Positions 47,709 to 57,248 are shown, counted from the stretch's first letter. The stretch: 64,000 nt of DNA from Sporobacter sp963677825 (GCA_963677825.2 CAXXEF010000001.1:1674001-1738000), one strand, 5' to 3'. Numbers and translations are program-made. Notes: generated by a model not told the origin, from the letters alone.

Positions 47709-47780
47709 CGCTATTTTGCTAACAGACGCAACAAGCGCCGATCTTGAGTGAAAGGGCACGCCGGAGCAGTTCCTCTGCTT

Positions 47781-48908
47781 CTATTCTGCGGGAACGACGG
47801 ACGGCGCCTGCTTTCCGGCGAGATTTGTACCGGTCTCCCTGTCGAAAAGATGGATTCTGCGGCTATCCGGAAGAAACCGCACCTCGGCGTTGTTGACGTC
47901 AGTGCGCCCATCCATGTCCGCGGGCACCACGGCCACCACGTCCTTACCGCCGATGTCCGCGTGGAGGTTCAGGGTGCTCCCCATGCGCTCGATCACGTCC
48001 ACCTTCGCCGGGAATCCTTCGTCGGCAAGAAGCAGGTGTTCCGGCCGCACACCAAGAACCACCGGGCCTGGCGACGCCGCGTGTCCGCTGAGTGCGGCGG
48101 ACAGTCCCTCCGGCAGCGAAAGCGTGACGCCTGCCGCCGTTACTTCATACGTTCCGTCGCTTATCGTGAGCTCCGCGTCCAGAAAATTCATCTGCGGCAT
48201 ACCGATGAACCCGGCGACAAAGATGTCGGCCGGGTGATCGAACACCTCCTGAGGCGTGCCCACCTGTCGGATAAAGCCGTCCTTCATAACCACGATGCGG
48301 TCGCCCAGGGTCATGGCCTCCGTCTGATCGTGGGTAACGTAGACGAAGGTTGTGTTAATGCGTTTCCGGAGCTTGATGAGCTCCGCACGCATCTGGTTTC
48401 GAAGTTTGGCGTCCAGGTTCGACAGCGGCTCGTCCATAAGAAAGGCCTTCGGCTCCCGGACGATGGCGCGCCCGATGGCCACGCGCTGCCGCTGGCCGCC
48501 GGACAGCGCCTTAGGCTTACGCTGAAGCAGGTCCGTAATATCCAAAATTTCGGCTGCCTGACGCACCTTGACGTCGATCTCCTGGCGTGGCAGCTTCCGC
48601 ATACGAAGGGAAAATCCAATGTTGTCGTACACGGTCATATGGGGATAGAGGGCATAGTTCTGAAAGACCATGGAGAGGTCCCTGTCGCGTGGCGCCACGT
48701 CGTTCACACGCCGGCCGCCAATCAGGAGCTCACCCTCCGTGATCTCCTCCAGACCCGCGATCATCCGCAGCGTTGTGGATTTTCCGCAGCCGGAGGGTCC
48801 CACCAGCACGATAAATTCCCGGTCAGCGATCTCCAGGTTAAAATCCTGTACGGCAACCACGGTTTTATCGTATACTTTCCTGATGCCGTGCAGGCTTACT
48901 TCTGCCAT
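47781..48908 (-). CDS. ABC transporter ATPase, UgpC/MsmK/MalK type
   Basis: The 375-aa ATPase of a carbohydrate-uptake ABC system. Walker A is GPSGCGKSTT, the signature LSGGQRQRVAIGRA and Walker B FLMDEPLSNLD. A C-terminal OB/TOBE domain (VVLGVRPEHLLL) is present, as in sugar importers. Start is the ATG at 48908; the longer frame from 49025 lies inside the upstream gene. It overlaps the MacB-core gene by 44 nt. Sugar ABC operons often lack their own ATPase, so a dedicated one tightly coupled to the cassette is notable. Confidence 0.93.
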   Translation of the reverse strand: MAEVSLHGIRKVYDKTVVAVQDFNLEIADREFIVLVGPSGCGKSTTLRMIAGLEEITEGELLIGGRRVNDVAPRDRDLSMVFQNYALYPHMTVYDNIGFSLRMRKLPRQEIDVKVRQAAEILDITDLLQRKPKALSGGQRQRVAIGRAIVREPKAFLMDEPLSNLDAKLRNQMRAELIKLRKRINTTFVYVTHDQTEAMTLGDRIVVMKDGFIRQVGTPQEVFDHPADIFVAGFIGMPQMNFLDAELTISDGTYEVTAAGVTLSLPEGLSAALSGHAASPGPVVLGVRPEHLLLADEGFPAKVDVIERMGSTLNLHADIGGKDVVAVVPADMDGRTDVNNAEVRFLPDSRRIHLFDRETGTNLAGKQAPSVVPAE

Positions 48909-49992
48909 CGTCCGAACCGTCCCTTTCACGTTTTTGTTTTGACCGGCGCGCTTTCCGCCGGGTCCAGGCGCGCTTCTCCATACGGTCTCGCAGCGCCGGC
49001 ATGGCCGCGCGCCCCCGGCGCGCAAGGTGTCGCAGCCCGATTACGAGCACCGTACCCGCGCAGACGGCCGGAAACAGGCCAAAGAGCAGCGAAAGCAGTA
49101 GCAGCAACGCCAGATAGTCCTCCAGAAGCCGGGCGGCGTTCTCCCAGTAGGGGAACACGACGCCTGCCGTGTTCATGGAGCGTTCACCGAAGTCACCTAT
49201 AACCTCAAAGATGCTCTCCGCCTTAAAGCGGCTACTGTTTTCCACCGTCACGGTATTGGGGAAGCCCTCCGCCACTATATCACCGGCGAAGCCGGAGACA
49301 GGACTCGTACAAACGAGTTCGTAGCAGCCAATCCCCGTCTCAGACAGGGCGTTTAATGCATCGTAGGCCATGAAAAGGCCCGCACCGTTGGTGTAAGCCC
49401 GTTGATCGGCGAAATCTTCTTCGCGGCTCACAACACCGGCGACCAGATAGGGCTTTTCTGCGATGGTCACCGTAAGCCCCACCACGTCCGTGCCGCCGAA
49501 AAGCTTCCAGGCCAGCTCCTCGTCGAGCACCACCCGGTCGTGCATCAGGTCGCTGCCGGTAATATAACTGCCCGATAACAGGCGCAGCGGATGGAACAGG
49601 AAATAGTCCCCGCCCACGCCCAGAGTGGGGGCCGTCGTCGAACCACGCGGCCCCGTTATGCTCAATTCGCCGGGGGCGCTATAAGCGTCATTATACAGGC
49701 TGCCGTTTTCCGGCGCCTCGATCGAGGCCTCCTGCAGTTTGCTTTCCAGTGTATCGCGGAAAGCGTAGACGCCCGCCTCGTCCGGTTCCCTGCCCACGGG
49801 AAAGAAGACGGACACCTGCTCAAAGCGCTCCTCGCTCTCTCCCTTGAAGCGCTCGGCAGCCTGCTGGGAGAGCAGAGAGCGGCCCAAAACGGAGAAGGCA
49901 ACGAAACAGGCGACCGACAGCAGCGTCAATATACAAAAGGCGATCAGCAGACCGAGCTGCCACCGTCGGATCTTTCTGGCATGCTTTCCCAT
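48865..49992 (-). CDS. MacB-core-like membrane protein
   Basis: A 375-aa protein with one N-terminal helix (residues 13-37), a large outside domain like the MacB periplasmic core (YITGSDLMHDRVVLDEELAWKLFGGTDVVGLTVTIAEKPYLVAGVV), and one C-terminal hydrophobic region (about 295-330), then a long Lys/Arg-rich tail. True MacB/FtsX permeases have three or four C-terminal helices, so this is a reduced form. Start is the ATG at 49992 behind AAGGA. It follows the HlyD-like gene directly and overlaps the ATPase gene. It may be a structural partner of the adaptor rather than a full exporter. Confidence 0.78.
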   Translation of the reverse strand: MGKHARKIRRWQLGLLIAFCILTLLSVACFVAFSVLGRSLLSQQAAERFKGESEERFEQVSVFFPVGREPDEAGVYAFRDTLESKLQEASIEAPENGSLYNDAYSAPGELSITGPRGSTTAPTLGVGGDYFLFHPLRLLSGSYITGSDLMHDRVVLDEELAWKLFGGTDVVGLTVTIAEKPYLVAGVVSREEDFADQRAYTNGAGLFMAYDALNALSETGIGCYELVCTSPVSGFAGDIVAEGFPNTVTVENSSRFKAESIFEVIGDFGERSMNTAGVVFPYWENAARLLEDYLALLLLLSLLFGLFPAVCAGTVLVIGLRHLARRGRAAMPALRDRMEKRAWTRRKARRSKQKRERDGSDDGRSKPARHQESIR

Positions 49993-49995
49993 CAA

Positions 49996-51906
49996 TTATC
50001 CTTCCGCCAACCGGACCTGCATCCCGCTTTCCAGCGGGCGCGTGGAGCTGGTGATGACGAAATCGCCGCTCCCTACGCCGCCGGAGACGGCGGTGTTCAT
50101 ATCGTCGGTCTCCTGCACCTGAACATCCACACGGGTCGCGATATAGCGGTTGCCCAAGGGGCTGCTTTTTGCCACCACAATGAGGACGAAATTTCCGTTC
50201 GCGTCGGAGCGGACGGCGCTGTTCGGCACGACGGTTTCGTAATTCCGGCTTTTCTGGCCGATGGACAGGCTCAGTTGTGTGCCGTCCTCCACCTCGCCGC
50301 CGATATCAAAGACGAGAATCCGGTTCTGGTTCGGTGCGGTCGGGTCAGGCCGGATGGCAACGAGCTGCGCGGTAATCTCGCTACCGCCATACCAGCCCGT
50401 AGTGACCTCGGCACTGTCACCCACCGTCACTTTTTTGGCTTGATCGATAGTGACGGTGATGGTCGCCGCGTAGCCGCGGTCCGGCACCAGAATCGTGGCG
50501 ATGGGGGTGCCGGGCTCGGCCGTGTTCCCAGCCGATACGCCCAAGCTCTTGACGACGCCGCTGACCTTAGACACGACAGTGGCGTCAACGGATCCTGATT
50601 GCAGCCTTTCCACTTCGGCCTGCGCATCCGCGATTTGATCCTTGAGCTGGTTGATCTGCAGATTATGGAGTGCTGCGCTCCTATTATCTTCCTTCTGCTG
50701 CTCCTGGAGCTCGAATATTTTATCCTCCAGCGCCACCTGCTTCTGTTTGGCCATCTCGACGGCCGCCTCGTACTCCGTCATACGCGTGTTGATCTCCGTC
50801 AGGGCGTTCTCCGCGTTCGTCTGGATCTCCTGCTTCACCGTCAGCTCGGCTTTAGCATCGTTCAGGTCCGCCTGCGCAGCCCTCAGGGCTGCGGCAAGCT
50901 TGTCATACTGTTGCGCATTTCCGCTGTCGGCGGAATCGTAGTAGTCTGTGCGCGCCTGGTTATAGGCGATCTGGCAGTCATCCACCGTCGCCTGCGCGCC
51001 GGTGATGGCCTCGTACGCCTGCGCCATTTCCGCTCTTGTATAAACCTGCCCGTCGTCTAGTGTGGCGTCATTGGCGTATTCCGCCGCCAGCGCAGCCATA
51101 TAGATGGACACATCATACACCGGCGCGCCGCTCACGGCTTCCTTTGCAGCCTTTTGATCCTCCGCCAGTTGATGCAGATCATCATATTTATCCTGGAAGC
51201 GGAGCTTGGCCGTATTTAACGCGGCTTTCGCGTCCTCAAGTGCCGCCTGCGCCGCTTGCATCGCGGCATAGGCCGCGCTATTGTCATTTCCCTCGGTGCG
51301 CCCGCCCAGGGCATCGAGCGCCGCCTGCGCTTCGTCGACGTCCGCCTGCCTGGAGGCAACGATGCTTGTTTGGTTGAGTACGCTTATTTTTGCCATTGCC
51401 AGAGCGTCTTCCGCCGCTTGGATCTCCTCCGCCGTCACCACCTTGGCGTCACGGTCGGCAATGGCTTGCTCCAACGCTTCTTTGGCCATCTGGATGTCCC
51501 TGTTTTCCCGGGCATAGTCGCTCTGGCTGGCGTTCAGGACCGACTCCTGATATTGGTAATTAAGGTTGTCGAGTGTGTCCTCGGCTTGCTTGAGCTCGGC
51601 GCTGTCCGTATCGGCCAGATAACACAGGACATCCCCCGCCTCGACCATATCGCCTACCCGCACAGCCACAGACTCCACCACTCGGCTCTGTTCGAAAACA
51701 ACCTGATAGACTTCGTTGGCCTCCACTGTGCCGGTGCCGCGGATACGAGTCGTGATATCACCCGATTGGGCGTACTGCGCTGCTACCTCCGGCAGGGAGC
51801 GGTTCATAATGGTGTTTGAAAAAAAAGTCAAAACCAACATGACCGACAAAAAAATAATCGCCGCGTTTTTAACCCAGCCTCTTTTTCTGACTTTCTCTTC
51901 CGTCAT
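49996..51906 (-). CDS. HlyD/RND-type efflux adaptor protein
   Basis: A 636-aa protein with an N-terminal membrane helix (residues 11-29, VKNAAIIFLSVMLVLTFF-like). A split lipoyl domain (GTVEANEVYQVVFEQ, VRVGDMVEAGDVLCYL) is followed by a very long coiled coil from about residues 95 to 420, then the second lipoyl half (KVSGVVKSLGVSAGNTAEPGTPIATI) and a beta barrel. The coiled coil is longer than in most Gram-positive adaptors and contains repeated Ala-rich heptads (AAYAAMQAAQAALEDAKAAL). It is encoded between the sugar permeases and the MacB-core gene. Confidence 0.88.
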   Translation of the reverse strand: MTEEKVRKRGWVKNAAIIFLSVMLVLTFFSNTIMNRSLPEVAAQYAQSGDITTRIRGTGTVEANEVYQVVFEQSRVVESVAVRVGDMVEAGDVLCYLADTDSAELKQAEDTLDNLNYQYQESVLNASQSDYARENRDIQMAKEALEQAIADRDAKVVTAEEIQAAEDALAMAKISVLNQTSIVASRQADVDEAQAALDALGGRTEGNDNSAAYAAMQAAQAALEDAKAALNTAKLRFQDKYDDLHQLAEDQKAAKEAVSGAPVYDVSIYMAALAAEYANDATLDDGQVYTRAEMAQAYEAITGAQATVDDCQIAYNQARTDYYDSADSGNAQQYDKLAAALRAAQADLNDAKAELTVKQEIQTNAENALTEINTRMTEYEAAVEMAKQKQVALEDKIFELQEQQKEDNRSAALHNLQINQLKDQIADAQAEVERLQSGSVDATVVSKVSGVVKSLGVSAGNTAEPGTPIATILVPDRGYAATITVTIDQAKKVTVGDSAEVTTGWYGGSEITAQLVAIRPDPTAPNQNRILVFDIGGEVEDGTQLSLSIGQKSRNYETVVPNSAVRSDANGNFVLIVVAKSSPLGNRYIATRVDVQVQETDDMNTAVSGGVGSGDFVITSSTRPLESGMQVRLAEG

Positions 51907-51965
51907 GAACCTGACTCCTTACTGTGTGTTTTATCTATGAAGTATATTCCTTAAATCGAATCTCT

Positions 51966-52847
51966 TTAGCCTTTAATGGAGCCGGAATGCGCGATGCCCT
52001 CCACCAAATATTCCTCCCCGTGAAGGAACAGCAACAACGAGGGGATCATATAGATGGTCGCGACGGCGAAGGCCAGCCCAACCTCCCCGGCGTTGATCGT
52101 CGCGAGATAGACGGACAGCGGCTGCTTCGTCGTGTCGGGCAGAAGGATGATTGGCTGCTCCACCATATTCCAGTAGTCGATGAACACGAGGATGGCAATG
52201 GAATACAGGGCGCTGCGGCATTGGGGCAAGCAGACCCGGGTGAATATCTGCCACTCGCCCGCGCCGTCGAGCTTGGCCGCCTCAATGAGGGATGCGGGAA
52301 TACGCCGCATGAACTTCGTCAGCAGAAATACGGAGAACGGCGCAAAGATACCGGGAAAGATGATTGCCCAGCGGGTATCCAAAAGACCCAGCCAGTCCGA
52401 AACCAGATAGTTCGGCACTAGCGTGACCTGGTAGGGCATCAGCATCAGAATCACATAGAAAAAGAAGATGAAGCTGCGCACCTTGCCCCGCCACCGGGTA
52501 AAGCCATAGGCGGCCACCGCCGCCACGCCAACCTGCAGAAGGACGATGGGCACCACCAGGATGGCGGAGTTCCAGAATTTCAGCAGATAGTCCGGGCTCT
52601 TGATAAGCGTCGTTATGTACTGCAACAATGAAACCTTGTCCGGAATGAATTTGAGGTTGACCCGCTCGGACATATAGGTCCCGCCTTCGCCCGAGGTCCC
52701 GGAGAAAACGACGCCGTAATTGGCGGAAAGCTCGCTCTGGGACATAAAGGAATTCGTGATGGTCAGCACCGTGGGCAGCAGGAACAAAACGGCGAACGCG
52801 GTACAAAGGATAAAGGCAATCGTCCGGCCAGGCAGATGTTTCTTCAT
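51966..52847 (-). CDS. Carbohydrate ABC transporter permease (MalG/AraQ type)
   Basis: The 293-aa second permease of a sugar importer, with six helices. The cytoplasmic EAA loop that docks on the ATPase reads EAAKLDGAGEWQIFTRVCLPQCRSAL. Its start overlaps the stop of the first permease by 4 nt. The loop after the first helix contains a longer insert (VVFSGTSGEGGTYMSERV) than usual. Confidence 0.93.
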   Translation of the reverse strand: MKKHLPGRTIAFILCTAFAVLFLLPTVLTITNSFMSQSELSANYGVVFSGTSGEGGTYMSERVNLKFIPDKVSLLQYITTLIKSPDYLLKFWNSAILVVPIVLLQVGVAAVAAYGFTRWRGKVRSFIFFFYVILMLMPYQVTLVPNYLVSDWLGLLDTRWAIIFPGIFAPFSVFLLTKFMRRIPASLIEAAKLDGAGEWQIFTRVCLPQCRSALYSIAILVFIDYWNMVEQPIILLPDTTKQPLSVYLATINAGEVGLAFAVATIYMIPSLLLFLHGEEYLVEGIAHSGSIKG

Positions 52848-53764
52848 CCCTCCACGTCCTTTCCGAACCTGTTTTCCACCAGAAACAGCACCGCGATGAT
52901 GGCCACCATGGCCAGCGCCATGAGTACCGCGGCGGCTGAGAGCTTCTGATAATCGAGCGAAAGAAAGGTGTTGTTCATGAAATGCTGCAACATGTAGAGG
53001 CTCTGCACGGGGTAGTCGCCGGTGAGCAGGTATACCTCCCGGAACACCTTGAAGGAGTTGATGAGCGAAAGGATCGTCACAAACAGGACGGTCGGGGAAA
53101 GATAGCGCAGCTTGATGGCGAAGAATTTATAAGCGCTCGAGGCCCCCTCCACATCGGCCACCTCTAAAAGCTCACGGGGGATGTTCGAGAGGGCGGCCAT
53201 GAACAGGATCATGCTGTAACCTAGGTTTTTCCACAAAAACAATGTGACAACCGCGAATTGTGCATACTCTGATTTGAGCCAGTCCACTTTGGAGACGCCG
53301 AAAATCGCCTGGATCTTGTCCGGATCGAACATTTCAAGAACCGCGTTCAGCGCACCGTTGTAATGGAAGATCACCTGCCAGACAAGCACGACGGAGGCGA
53401 CCGGCACCATCATGGGGCTGAGGAAAAAGGTGCGGAACTGGCTTTTCAATGGAATGCGGCGCTCCAACAGGAGCGCGAGGCCGAGGGAAAGAATGACGGC
53501 GAGCGGCACCGCCACGAAGGAAAAAAGGGCCGTGTTTTTAGCCGCCGTCTGAAAAGCGCCGTTTTGCAGCACGTTCTGGTAATTGGAGAAAAAAACGAAG
53601 CTGTGATCAAGGGGGCTGCGGATCACGGAGTAGTAGACTACCACGCCGAAGGGGACGATGAAGAAGATCAGCACACCGAAAAAGCTCGGCCCGATAAAAC
53701 ACAGGCTGTGCAGGAAATCCCGCACACGGTTGTTGACGCCTTTCCATGCGGTTTTCAGCTTCAT
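52844..53764 (-). CDS. Carbohydrate ABC transporter permease (MalF/UgpA type)
   Basis: The 306-aa first permease with six helices (first at about residues 20-45, FIGPSFFGVLIFFIVPFGVVVYY). The EAA loop reads EVADVEGASSAYKFFAIKLRYLSP. It follows the binding-protein gene with a 79-nt gap and overlaps the second permease. Confidence 0.93.
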   Translation of the reverse strand: MKLKTAWKGVNNRVRDFLHSLCFIGPSFFGVLIFFIVPFGVVVYYSVIRSPLDHSFVFFSNYQNVLQNGAFQTAAKNTALFSFVAVPLAVILSLGLALLLERRIPLKSQFRTFFLSPMMVPVASVVLVWQVIFHYNGALNAVLEMFDPDKIQAIFGVSKVDWLKSEYAQFAVVTLFLWKNLGYSMILFMAALSNIPRELLEVADVEGASSAYKFFAIKLRYLSPTVLFVTILSLINSFKVFREVYLLTGDYPVQSLYMLQHFMNNTFLSLDYQKLSAAAVLMALAMVAIIAVLFLVENRFGKDVEG

Positions 53765-53843
53765 GCAGTTTGTCCTCCTAGCTCCGCGCAGAAACGGGTA
53801 CCCGCCCGCCGCGCATTTGCGCGGTGGGCGGAGCGCTCGTGGA

Positions 53844-56312
53844 TCACCGCTGCTCGTTTACATACAGGCTGACGCGGTTCTGGATCAGTGCCGCCGTCTC
53901 CTCGACATTCTTCTGCCCCTCGAAAAAGGCCCCGGTGTCGTCGCTGATGATGTCGAAAATCTCCTGGTCATAGGTGAAGACACGGTCCGTCGAGTTGATC
54001 AGCTCAAGGATCTGATCGGCCTCCTCCTGTTTCAGCGCGTACATTTCAACCGTGAGATCCTCCATGCCCCAGCTGCCCATGGGCTGTTCCACCTGCTCCC
54101 CTGTCTCGGGGTCCGTGTAGTAAACCGGCGTCATGGCGTCCTCGAGCTTTGAATCGAAAGCCTCTTTGTTGGTGGGAAATTCCCAGACGTTGTCTTGCTG
54201 ATAATCAGCGCTCAAAACAGTGCGGATGAACTGCCAGGCACCTTCTTTGTTGGCGCAGCTGGAGGACATCGCAAGACCCGTGTTAATCTGGAAGGCGCTG
54301 CCGCTGCCGCTCGTAGTCGGGAAGCCGATGTAGGTGACATCACCGCCGAACATAGCCTTATCCATCTGAAACTGCTGGAAATCGCTACCGTTAACGATGG
54401 ACAGAAGCTGTTTACCGCTCGCGATGCGTGCATAATCGCTCTCCCTGTCGCTGAAGTCGTAATCATCCCAGTCGAATTCGGCCGGAAAGCTGGCGGCGAA
54501 CTCGAGGATCTGCATAAATTCCGGGCTGTCGAAGCTGCATGTGCCCGTTTCCCAGTCTACGAACTCGTCCATGGCCATCGCACAGCACTGCAGAAGAATG
54601 TCATTTTGCGTGGTGTACTGGTTAAAGACGTCCGCGCCCTCCGGGAGCTTGTCGAGTGCCGCATACAGATCGTCGAGCGTCCAGCCCGGCGTGTCGCCGA
54701 CGAGCGCGGGAGCGCCCGCGACCGTGAATATGGAAAAACTCGGCGTTACCTGGTAAAGCTTACCGTCCTGCTCGAGCGCCTGGAAGACCGGCTCCATCAC
54801 CGCGTCGCGCCCCAGCTCGGGATCCGCGTCTATGTACGGCCACAGATCCTCCAAAAGCCCTTTGGCCGCGTATTGCCGGATGGGCAGCTGTGAGGTGCTG
54901 ATGATGTCCGGCACCTTGCCGCCGATGATTTCCGTGGAAAGCTTCATAAGGCCCGCAGTGTAATCGTCCTCGGTATTATATTCCGAGTAATCGGAGACTT
55001 CAATACGGTACTGCTCGTTGGACTTGTTGAACTTGATGATCTGGCTACGCAGATTGTAATCCATATACATGCAGGCATAAGTTATAATGGTCTTCTGCTG
55101 CACCAGCGCGGCTTCCGTTTTCGTCAGGACGGCCAGCTCACTGCTGCTGCCCCCGTTGCCGCGGTCCCAGTGATTGAGGACGCAGAGCACCCGGCCGTCG
55201 GCTAATGGGACGACGGTGCTGAGGGCATCGCTGTCAATGTCGCAGTTGATCCAGTTAAGCAGCTTCTCGCCTTCATCGGCATCAAGCTTCCCGCCGAAGA
55301 AGTTGGAGTCAATGCTGTAGTAGTAATCGTAATCGCCGCCGCCCGGATAGAGCTGATACGCGTTGAAAGGCGCCGGTGAATCCTCGCCCCATTCCTTTGC
55401 CTCGGGATCGATCACCGTGATGGTGTTTTGCCCACGCTCGCCCTGGGCGCCTTCTCTGTAGAGCATGGCGGCAATGCGCCCGTCGGCCAGTTGGACAAGG
55501 TTGTTGAGGTATCCGTCTTCGCAAGTCAGCTTGCATATCAGCTCGCCGGTACCGTCCAGTACGTACGCGTCGGACTGCCCGACGGTGAAATAGATGTTGC
55601 CGTCGGCGTCGAGCTCCAGATCGTTCGGATAAAAGCCGTAATACATGTCCTCACTTTCCGATTCCGCGTCGTCGGCAAAAGAGGAAAGATCCACGCGCAT
55701 AAGCTCCGCACCGGTTTCATCCAGCTTGCGAATATAGAATTCCTCCGTGGGCATGACCGGGACACCGATCGCGCCGTCGTCCACGGCCACGGGTTCGCGC
55801 GGCACCAGCGTGACCTCCTCAGTGTATGGGCTGGCGCCGTCCGCGACGCCGGGATCGTTCTCGAAGGTGTACAGGTTCTCGAACACCCACAGCCCGCCGT
55901 CGGCATCCACGGCCAAGTAGTTAATCGAACCGCTTCCCTCCATACCTTCGGGGGGCTCAAGCTCTTTGTAGTTTTCCAGCTCAGTGAGCCCGGTCCCGTC
56001 CTGTTTTATGTAGAATAGGCCCTGCCCGTAGCTGTCGTACTCTACGATCTCGCCGGTCTCCGGGTTGGTAAAGGACTCGGTTCCGCTTATCTTGCTGCCG
56101 ACGAAATACAGTCCGTCGTCATACCAGCAGCAGTTGTATAGGTCCGTGACCTCTTCCGGCAGTGCGGTATAAGACGGCACATAGACATATTTTGCTGACC
56201 CCTCTGCTGAGCTCTCCGCAGCGCCTTCGGGTCCGCAAGCGCTGAGCGCCGCAAGCATCAAAATCGACAATACCAGGGCTGTTGCCTTTCGAATCTTAAT
56301 CATGATTTTCAT
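53844..56312 (-). CDS. Very large solute-binding lipoprotein with an N-terminal propeller-like domain
   Basis: An 822-aa lipoprotein with signal peptide and lipobox LAALSACG. Residues 45-400 show repeated strands of the beta-propeller type (LAVDADGGLWVFENL, LELDADGNIYFTVGQS, LADGRIAAMLYRE, LADGRVLCVLNHW). From about residue 420 a normal extracellular sugar-binding fold follows (IIKFNKSNEQYRIEVSDYSEYNTEDDY, GKVPDIISTSQLPIRQYAAKGLLEDLWPYID). Ordinary binding proteins are 400-550 aa, so this is a fusion of a propeller to the binding domain. Two ATGs (56312 and 56303) are near GGGGAGG, neither at ideal spacing. First gene of the cassette. Confidence 0.88.
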   Translation of the reverse strand: MKIMIKIRKATALVLSILMLAALSACGPEGAAESSAEGSAKYVYVPSYTALPEEVTDLYNCCWYDDGLYFVGSKISGTESFTNPETGEIVEYDSYGQGLFYIKQDGTGLTELENYKELEPPEGMEGSGSINYLAVDADGGLWVFENLYTFENDPGVADGASPYTEEVTLVPREPVAVDDGAIGVPVMPTEEFYIRKLDETGAELMRVDLSSFADDAESESEDMYYGFYPNDLELDADGNIYFTVGQSDAYVLDGTGELICKLTCEDGYLNNLVQLADGRIAAMLYREGAQGERGQNTITVIDPEAKEWGEDSPAPFNAYQLYPGGGDYDYYYSIDSNFFGGKLDADEGEKLLNWINCDIDSDALSTVVPLADGRVLCVLNHWDRGNGGSSSELAVLTKTEAALVQQKTIITYACMYMDYNLRSQIIKFNKSNEQYRIEVSDYSEYNTEDDYTAGLMKLSTEIIGGKVPDIISTSQLPIRQYAAKGLLEDLWPYIDADPELGRDAVMEPVFQALEQDGKLYQVTPSFSIFTVAGAPALVGDTPGWTLDDLYAALDKLPEGADVFNQYTTQNDILLQCCAMAMDEFVDWETGTCSFDSPEFMQILEFAASFPAEFDWDDYDFSDRESDYARIASGKQLLSIVNGSDFQQFQMDKAMFGGDVTYIGFPTTSGSGSAFQINTGLAMSSSCANKEGAWQFIRTVLSADYQQDNVWEFPTNKEAFDSKLEDAMTPVYYTDPETGEQVEQPMGSWGMEDLTVEMYALKQEEADQILELINSTDRVFTYDQEIFDIISDDTGAFFEGQKNVEETAALIQNRVSLYVNEQR

Positions 56313-57011
56313 TTACCTCCCCAGCCAAGCTGTATAAATTGCTTTATTATTAAGTAGAATACCGTCGGCGTATGGTAAAGACAGCCAACAACTATGTTAG
56401 ACGCCTTTTTTTCATAGTTGTTCCATCATACTTGGGAATAATTTCATTAAACTATGCCTTAATTTTGGTAAAATACTCCAACACACATGAGATTATAAAG
56501 TATATATATTTCATTTACAATGTGAATACTGACCAACACCCCGGAAGCAAAGTCAGCGATTTTGTATATTTTACCTTTTCTTTGCATATCTGGCATTTGT
56601 ATTTGCCCGCTTTTAGGACCTCTCTTCTGCGATGACACTACTCTTTTGAAAAATAGAGCGGATCTGCATTGTGGTCGTTAGCTTTTTGGTATTGAAATCT
56701 AAAGAATATAAATATCTCTTTTTACAGCATTGTTTACAGGCGCTCGGCAAGCTGAAAACACCTTTAAATTCTTACGAGGTATTTGAGAGCTCAGATCTCT
56801 TTTCACGTTTATAGTAGCTGTAAAAGGCAATCTTATGGGTATTACGCCTCTAACACGTTAACAAAAAAGCCTGTAACCATTTCGGTTACAGGCTTTTAGT
56901 CTGGCAGGGGCAGAAGGACTTGAACCCTCGGCACGCGATTTTAGAGACCTTGTCTCTAACCACAATAATCCTTCTATTTGCAGTTGTTTTAGCGTTTCCG
57001 ATCATTGCGTT
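56313..57011. other. AT-rich intergenic region holding remnant B
   Basis: Apart from the tRNA-Trp remnant at 56868-56949, I see no gene here. An 87-codon frame at 56372-56635 on the plus strand has no ribosome site and no family features. The promoter of the solute-binding lipoprotein must lie near 56330-56400, but no strong consensus is visible. Confidence 0.5.
56868..56949 (-). repeat. tRNA-Trp 3' half plus terminator (remnant B)
   Basis: On the minus strand 56949-56902 reads as the 3' half of a tRNA: anticodon loop, variable region, T arm, acceptor strand TGCCCCT, G and CCA. It agrees with remnant C at 46 of 48 bases. One change turns the anticodon from CCA to CTA and another breaks the anticodon stem. 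The hairpin AGCCTGTAACC/GGTTACAGGCT with flanking A/T runs follows at 56894-56868. No 5' half is present. It looks like an old attachment site. Confidence 0.85.
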
Positions 57012-57031
57012 GACCGCAATTTAGACCGCAA
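57012..57031 (+). repeat. 20-bp terminal repeat of island 2, left copy
   Basis: Two GACCGCAA units separated by 4 bases. It matches 63031-63050 at 19 of 20 positions in the same orientation. Confidence 0.75.
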
Positions 57032-57071
57032 ATTGTTACGTATTAAATTAATCACATTATAGTTTGTTTGA

Positions 57072-57248
57072 CTATGCCGCTGTCTTCATAATCTCATTCC
57101 ATAATTTTTCCGAACGCTCGCCTTCTGAAAATCTCTGTCTTAATGGGCAAATTACGTATCGGTAAATAAAATACGCTTGCACTCCACTCTCTTTGTAACA
57201 TTCTTCACATTTAGACAAATGTTTTTCAGCAGCATTCCAATCAAACAT
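57072..57248 (-). CDS. Small hypothetical protein
   Basis: A 58-aa protein starting MFDWNAAEKHLSKCEECYKES, with a C-x2-C pair that could bind a metal. The ATG at 57248 has AGGAG 9 nt upstream, which supports real translation. It lies just inside the left end of island 2 and may be a leftover of the element's own genes. No function can be given. Confidence 0.5.
   Translation of the reverse strand: MFDWNAAEKHLSKCEECYKESGVQAYFIYRYVICPLRQRFSEGERSEKLWNEIMKTAA

Larger units (their letters stand above)
47709..56901. mobile_element. Inferred genomic island 1 between tRNA-Trp remnants A and B
   Basis: The segment is bounded by same-orientation copies of the tRNA-Trp 3' end and carries one complete transport cassette and nothing else. 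No integrase or other mobility gene remains, so this is inferred from the boundaries alone. Confidence 0.4.

Noticed and set aside
48909..49025. 39-residue N-terminal extension of the ABC ATPase
   Set aside because: It overlaps the MacB-core gene, is Arg/Gly-rich and is not part of the ATPase fold; MAEVSLHGIRKVY at 48908 is the normal start.
56372..56635. 87-codon frame on the plus strand
   Set aside because: No ribosome site, very AT-rich, no domain features; probably chance.
56902..56949. Possible amber-suppressor tRNA (anticodon CTA)
   Set aside because: Only the 3' half is present; without D arm and 5' acceptor strand it cannot fold into a tRNA. The CTA is best seen as decay of CCA.
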